A stretch of DNA of 64,000 nucleotides from Xanthomonas arboricola (lineage in GTDB: Bacteria; Pseudomonadota; Gammaproteobacteria; Xanthomonadales; Xanthomonadaceae): contig NZ_MIGY01000003.1 of assembly GCF_002940665.1 (NCBI RefSeq), positions 725,573 to 789,572 on the forward strand. Reading direction: 5' to 3'. The position numbers were made by a program, and so were the translations under genes. Of this stretch, positions 59,920 through 64,000 are shown piece after piece (position 1 is the stretch's first letter; each line of letters opens with the position of its first letter). The notes under the pieces were generated by a model. That model searched no databases, was not told the origin of the DNA, and saw nothing but the letters and a program-made list of their open reading frames with translations.

Positions 59920-62166
59920 TTAAGCCTTCAGCTTAGGCGGCCGGTCCAGCGCATCGACCACGTCCTGCATCGCGCTGTAGAACGCGTCGTCGTCGCGATG
60001 CAGCCGCAGGCGGTCCAGCCACACCATCATTGCCAGTTCCTCCGGCGAGGACACGCACAGCCGCCCACCACGCCGGTTGACGAACATCAACCGCCCGGAA
60101 ATGGGGCTGATCCAGGACAGCTTGCCGGCCTGCACGCGGCCGTGCCGGTCGATGAACTCCAGGCAGGTGCCGATCGCCATGCCACGGAAGAAATCGGCGG
60201 TGACGCGATCAAATTCCACCTGCGCGGTGGCATCCAGCATCGGGGTCAGCGGCTCGCCGACCGGATCGGCCGGACCGGGGCTCAGGCGCAGCGCGGCCAA
60301 GCTCGGCGCAAGCGGAGCTGGATCGGGCGGTCCCGCAGCAGGTAACGATGGCATGGGCACCAGCGCGCGCTGCAGTTCCTTCAGAGCCAGCTCGGCGTCG
60401 CGTTGCGCCAGCCCGGCCAGCGTAAAGGCCTGCAACAGCTGCGCACGTTGCGCCTCCAGCGCAGCGTCGCCAGGCGCAGCAGCCAGTTGCGCCAGCACCA
60501 TATCGCCCATTGCCACGGCGGCCTCCAATGCCGGGCCGGCGCCGTCGCTACGCAATGCCGCCTGTTGCACATACGGCTGCCAGACACGAACGAGAAAATG
60601 CTCGACCAACGGCGGCAGCGGCCCGCGCGCCAGGCGTTCGGCCAGCGCCTGCGCGGCGTTGCTGCGCGCGCGTTCGCGGCGTTCTTCTGCGCGCTGCAAT
60701 TCGTTGGCGCGGCGCTCGGCGATTTCCACCCGGCGCTGATAGTGCTCGTAGCTGGCGCCAAATTCGGCTTGCAGCGCCAGAAACAGCCCCGGATGCTCGT
60801 CGAAATCGCGCACGACCGTGTCGATCACCGCCTGCACCTGGCCGAGCAAGGCCTGTTCTGCCGCGGTTTCGCCACCATTGCCATCGCAGGCGTCGACCAA
60901 CAGGTTGAGCAGGCGGCGCGCCGGATGGCTTTCGCGCACGAACAGGTGGCCGTCCAGCATCGCCAGCTTAGCCATCGGCACCAGCAACTGGCCGACCAGG
61001 CTGCGCTGCGCATCGGACAGATGGCTCTGCATCAGGATCGCGGCGAACAACAAGGCCACCAGATCCAGCGCGTCTTCGTCGTCGGGATTGAGGCAGGTGG
61101 TGGCCGGATCCACGCCAAGCGCGGCGGCGGCGCGCCTGACCTGCTGACGCAAGCCACGCGCCAGGCCCCGATCGGTGCCGTCGATGGCATCGAAACCGGC
61201 TGCAGGCATGGTCTGCAGCAGCGACAGCGCCGAGACCACCTCACGCGGCGATAGCAAGCGTCGCTCTGCAGAGACGGGCGTATCGGCTTCGGGTTCGCGC
61301 TGGCGACGTGCATGCTGCAGCAGGTGGTGAAGGCCAGGCGGCAACAGCTCGCGGCCGCTGCGCACATGCACGTCGATCGCCTCGACGCCGACCAACGCAC
61401 CCTGCCCACCCGACCAATCGGTGAAGAAGCGCGCAATCCAGTCCGGCGTCTCGGCGGCCTGCTCACCTGCGCCTTCGTCCTGCCGAGGAATGCCGTGCCG
61501 CCGGCTGCGCGGCTGCGGCAAATCACGCAATCGCGCCACCTGCACCAGCGCCTGCTCCAGCGCGCCGTAGCGTTGACCGACGCGTTCCATCAGGTGCTGC
61601 TCGCAGACCTTGATCACCGCCAGATGCACCTTTGGCGCCAGCGTCACGCCCTGAAAGGCGTCGTACAAGGCCACGCCCAGATGGTCCGGCCCAAACGGAT
61701 TGCTGTCGCCGTCGATACGCAGCCCGCCGGCAATGAAGCCGAGATAGCGATTGAGCCGCATCAGCTCCGGGCGCCACTGGTGCTGCAGCGCGCCAGCCAG
61801 ATTGCGCACCGCCAGGCGCACCTCCAGATCCTGCTCGGGCAGCAGGGTCAGCCCGGCCGCGCCGCGTCCCAGGCTGCGATCGGCCGACAACGGCCGCCCG
61901 GATTCCAGCCCCTGCCAGGCCTTGGCCAGGTGCCCGCGAAAACGTGCGGTGATCGGCTCGCGCTGCTGCCGCACCGCCTGGATGGCCTCCAGGAAGTCGT
62001 TCTGGGCCGCGCCGGCATCGGCCGCCAGCCGGAACAGCGCCTCGGCCAGTGCATCCTGAAATTCGACAAATGCATCGGCCAGCGGCACCAGCACGATCTC
62101 GCGCACCTGATCGAGCAGGTGCGGATTGTGGCTGGGAAGCATAGGGGTGGAAACGAACTGGGTCAT
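59920..62166 (-). CDS. DUF1631 family protein, paralogue 2
   Basis: 748 residues from the ATG at 62166; an ATG at 62142 is equally possible because neither has a clear Shine-Dalgarno. The architecture matches paralogue 1 throughout, with the same RRVEIAERRANELQRAEERRE stretch, the DEDALDLVALLF block and the PilZ-like end (AIGTCLEFIDRHGRVQAGKLSWISPIS). The middle region is shorter and diverged. Tandem with paralogue 1, 220 bp apart. Confidence 0.83.
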   Translation of the reverse strand: MTQFVSTPMLPSHNPHLLDQVREIVLVPLADAFVEFQDALAEALFRLAADAGAAQNDFLEAIQAVRQQREPITARFRGHLAKAWQGLESGRPLSADRSLGRGAAGLTLLPEQDLEVRLAVRNLAGALQHQWRPELMRLNRYLGFIAGGLRIDGDSNPFGPDHLGVALYDAFQGVTLAPKVHLAVIKVCEQHLMERVGQRYGALEQALVQVARLRDLPQPRSRRHGIPRQDEGAGEQAAETPDWIARFFTDWSGGQGALVGVEAIDVHVRSGRELLPPGLHHLLQHARRQREPEADTPVSAERRLLSPREVVSALSLLQTMPAAGFDAIDGTDRGLARGLRQQVRRAAAALGVDPATTCLNPDDEDALDLVALLFAAILMQSHLSDAQRSLVGQLLVPMAKLAMLDGHLFVRESHPARRLLNLLVDACDGNGGETAAEQALLGQVQAVIDTVVRDFDEHPGLFLALQAEFGASYEHYQRRVEIAERRANELQRAEERRERARSNAAQALAERLARGPLPPLVEHFLVRVWQPYVQQAALRSDGAGPALEAAVAMGDMVLAQLAAAPGDAALEAQRAQLLQAFTLAGLAQRDAELALKELQRALVPMPSLPAAGPPDPAPLAPSLAALRLSPGPADPVGEPLTPMLDATAQVEFDRVTADFFRGMAIGTCLEFIDRHGRVQAGKLSWISPISGRLMFVNRRGGRLCVSSPEELAMMVWLDRLRLHRDDDAFYSAMQDVVDALDRPPKLKA

Positions 62167-62261
62167 CGGGGAGCACGCAGGACGAACACGGAAGGGATGT
62201 CACGGCCGGGCCGGCATCGGCCCACTGGCCATGATGCGGCGGGCGTTGGGAAGGGCCTGTC

Positions 62262-62267
62262 TATAAT
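62262..62267 (+). promoter_or_regulatory. -10 box upstream of the nitroreductase operon
   Basis: TATAAT 30 nt upstream of the nitroreductase start. No good -35 at the proper distance. Confidence 0.45.
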
Positions 62268-62296
62268 TGCCCGCATCCTCGCCTTGACCCGGAATT

Positions 62297-62872
62297 ATGC
62301 ACGCACCGTATTCGCTCCAGGCGCTGGACGCGCGCCGCTCGGTCCCCTCCAAACAGCTTGGCGAGCCCGGCCCGGATGAAGACACCCTGCTGCGCATGCT
62401 CGCCTCGGCCGTGCGCGTGCCGGACCACGGCAAGCTGGTGCCGTTCCGCTTCCTGCGCATCAACGGCGATGCACGCCAGGCACTGGGCGATTTCCTGGCC
62501 GAGCGCAGCCTGGCCGCCGACCCGCTGGCGCCGCCCGCAGCGGTCGAAAAAGACCGCAACCGTTTCAACGATGCGCCACTGGTGATCGTGGTGATCGCCG
62601 CGCTGCGCCCCGGGCACAAGGTGCCCGAGCAGGAACAGCTGCTCACCGCCGGCTGCGTGTGCTTTGCGCTGCTGCAGGCCGCGCAGGCGCATGGCTTCGG
62701 CGCGCAGTGGCTGACCGCATGGATGGCCTACGACCCGGCGGTGACCGGCTATCTGGGCCTGGAGCAGAACGAGCGCATCGCCGGTTTCATCCATATCGGC
62801 ACCCCGCGCCTGCAGGTGCCCGAGCGCGAGCGCCCGGATCCGCGTGCGCTGCTGCGCGACTGGACACCGTGA
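62297..62872 (+). CDS. Nitroreductase family protein
   Basis: 191 residues, FMN-dependent nitroreductase fold of the compact YdjA type: ALDARRSVPSKQL with the Arg-Arg-Ser phosphate contact, VRVPDHGKLVPFRFLRI and a C-terminal GFIHIGTPR. Physiological substrate unknown. Its stop overlaps the exonuclease start (GTGA). Confidence 0.9.
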   Translation: MHAPYSLQALDARRSVPSKQLGEPGPDEDTLLRMLASAVRVPDHGKLVPFRFLRINGDARQALGDFLAERSLAADPLAPPAAVEKDRNRFNDAPLVIVVIAALRPGHKVPEQEQLLTAGCVCFALLQAAQAHGFGAQWLTAWMAYDPAVTGYLGLEQNERIAGFIHIGTPRLQVPERERPDPRALLRDWTP

Positions 62873-63855
62873 CCACGCATACCCCTCCGCTTGCAGGCGC
62901 ACCATCGGCGATCAATCGCCCGATCCCGCTCTATCTGGTCGATGCCAGCCTGTACGTGTTCCGCGCCTGGCATTCGATCCCGGACGAATTCCAGGATGCG
63001 CAAGGCTGGCCGACCAATGCGGTGCACGGCTTTGCGCGCTTCCTGCTCGACCTGCTCGAACGCGAGGATCCCCAGCACATCACCATTGCCTTCGACGAGG
63101 CGCTGGACAGTTGTTTTCGGCATGCGATCTACCCGGCCTACAAGGGCAATCGCACCCCGGCACCGGATGCGTTGCGGCGCCAGTTCGCGCATTGCAAGGC
63201 ACTGTGCGCAGCGTTGGGCCTGAGCGTGCTGGCGCACCGCGATTACGAGGCCGACGATCTGATCGGCAGCGCCTTGCACAGCGTGCGTGCGCACGGCCTG
63301 CGCGGGGTGATCGTGTCGGCCGACAAGGATCTGTCGCAGCTGCTGCTCGAGCACGACGAGCAGTGGGATTACGCGCGCAACCTGCGCTGGGGCATGGACG
63401 GGGTCAAGGCGCGCCACGGCGTGCATGCCCATCAGATCGCCGACTACCTGGCGCTGTGCGGCGATGCGATCGACAACATCCCCGGCGTCACCGGCATCGG
63501 CGCCAAATCGGCGGCAGTCCTGCTGGCGCATTTCGGCAGCCTGGATGCCTTGCTGGAACGCATCGACGAAATCCCGTTCCTGCGCCTGCGCGGCGCGGCG
63601 CAGATGGCCGCGCGCCTGCGCGAGCAACGCGAACACGCACTGTTGTGGCGTCAGCTCACCACCATCGCACTAGACGCGCCGCTGGCGCTGACCGCTGCCG
63701 GTTTCACGCGCGCGCAAGCCGATGCGGACATGCTGGCAGGATTATGCGAGAGCCTGCGCTTTGGCCCGCTCACCCGGCGCCGGCTACTGGCCGCGTGCAG
63801 CGGCGCGCAGGTACCGCGCACTCCCGTTTCCCTGGAACAAGGTCTGCATCCATGA
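62869..63855 (+). CDS. Stand-alone 5'-3' exonuclease (Pol I N-terminal/Xni-like)
   Basis: 328 residues from GTG 62869, overlapping the nitroreductase stop. Flap-endonuclease-type domain: LVDASLYVFRAWHSIP, TIAFDEALDSCFRHAIYPAYKGNR with metal-binding acidic residues, YEADDLIGS, VSADKDLSQLL and a helix-hairpin-helix (GDAIDNIPGVTGIGAKSAAVLL). No polymerase domain. It probably acts on flaps or RNA primers in parallel with DNA polymerase I. Ends in an ATGA overlap with the NUDIX gene. Confidence 0.88.
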   Translation: MTTHTPPLAGAPSAINRPIPLYLVDASLYVFRAWHSIPDEFQDAQGWPTNAVHGFARFLLDLLEREDPQHITIAFDEALDSCFRHAIYPAYKGNRTPAPDALRRQFAHCKALCAALGLSVLAHRDYEADDLIGSALHSVRAHGLRGVIVSADKDLSQLLLEHDEQWDYARNLRWGMDGVKARHGVHAHQIADYLALCGDAIDNIPGVTGIGAKSAAVLLAHFGSLDALLERIDEIPFLRLRGAAQMAARLREQREHALLWRQLTTIALDAPLALTAAGFTRAQADADMLAGLCESLRFGPLTRRRLLAACSGAQVPRTPVSLEQGLHP

Positions 63856-64000
63856 ACCGACACGACACCCCGCCCACCGTGGTCTACGAAGGCAAGTACC
63901 AGCGCATGGTCGTGCGTGGCACCTGGGAGTATTCCGAACGCGTGCATGCCGGCGGCCTGGCCGCGATCATCGTGGCGGTGACCCCGGACGATGCGATGCT
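63852..64000 (+). CDS. NUDIX hydrolase, N-terminal part (runs off window)
   Basis: The first 49 residues are visible: MNRHDTPPTVVYEGKYQRM... followed by VVRGTWEYSERV and GGLAAIIVAVTPDDAML. This resembles the beta-rich start of ADP-ribose/ADP-sugar pyrophosphatases (NudE/NudF type). The Nudix box lies beyond the window edge, so the assignment rests on the N-terminus only. Confidence 0.65.
   Translation, partial: MNRHDTPPTVVYEGKYQRMVVRGTWEYSERVHAGGLAAIIVAVTPDDAM

Overview
The window reads as a chromosomal segment of a Xanthomonas-type gammaproteobacterium. It is GC-rich with compact, often ATGA-coupled genes. It carries a GT41 O-GlcNAc-transferase homologue whose residue numbering matches the crystallised X. 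campestris enzyme, secreted S8 proteases of the Xanthomonas PrtA type, and short palindromic intergenic repeats of the kind scattered through Xanthomonas genomes. Almost everything is housekeeping. I found no prophage, insertion sequence, CRISPR array or defence island.

Layout. 1-6.9 kb: the tail of a cell-wall hydrolase, a GST, mdh and ppiB (minus), typA/bipA with a small membrane protein, and a secreted amidase. 6.9-10.1 kb: an MscS channel, a class II DAHP synthase and dsbB (all minus). 10.4-24.6 kb: the S10-spc-alpha ribosomal superoperon on the minus strand, running from rpsJ to rplQ. It contains 26 ribosomal-protein genes plus secY and rpoA, and several intrinsic-terminator-like hairpins sit inside it. 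25.1-26.6 kb: tRNA-Tyr, tRNA-Gly, tRNA-Thr and tuf behind a near-consensus promoter. 26.8-33.8 kb (minus): TPR protein-lolB-ispE-tRNA-Gln-prs-rplY-pth-ychF, covering outer-membrane lipoprotein sorting, isoprenoid and PRPP synthesis and translation quality control. 33.8-37.9 kb (plus): hemA-prfA-OGT, tightly overlapped.

38-45 kb is a mixed region: moaB, ppk2, an unrecognised membrane protein, an acylphosphatase/TlpA/YihY operon, wrbA with DUF2069, a one-domain asparaginase-like protein and a YbaK deacylase. 45-49.1 kb holds two intact subtilisin-family exported proteases and the decayed remains of a third. 49.4-51.7 kb: ilvE, sufT and a small membrane protein. 51.7-52.4 kb is a gene-free stretch with two structured repeats. 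52.4-57 kb: proton-translocating transhydrogenase genes (pntA, pntA2, pntB), split by a three-gene ECF-sigma module on the opposite strand. 57.3-62.2 kb: two tandem large DUF1631 paralogues. 62.3-64 kb: a nitroreductase, a stand-alone 5'-3' exonuclease and the start of a NUDIX hydrolase, coupled by overlapping start/stop codons.

The most unusual structural point is the tuf junction. As I recall, in published Xanthomonas chromosomes two tuf copies flank the secE-nusG-rplKAJL-rpoBC-rpsL-rpsG-fusA block. Here one tuf is joined to the tRNA cluster on its 5' side and to the S10 operon on its 3' side, and that block is absent. This is either a real tuf x tuf rearrangement or an assembly collapse. 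Other points worth attention are the hairpins that subdivide the ribosomal superoperon, the split pnt operon, the protease family with a relic copy, and the DUF1631 tandem pair.
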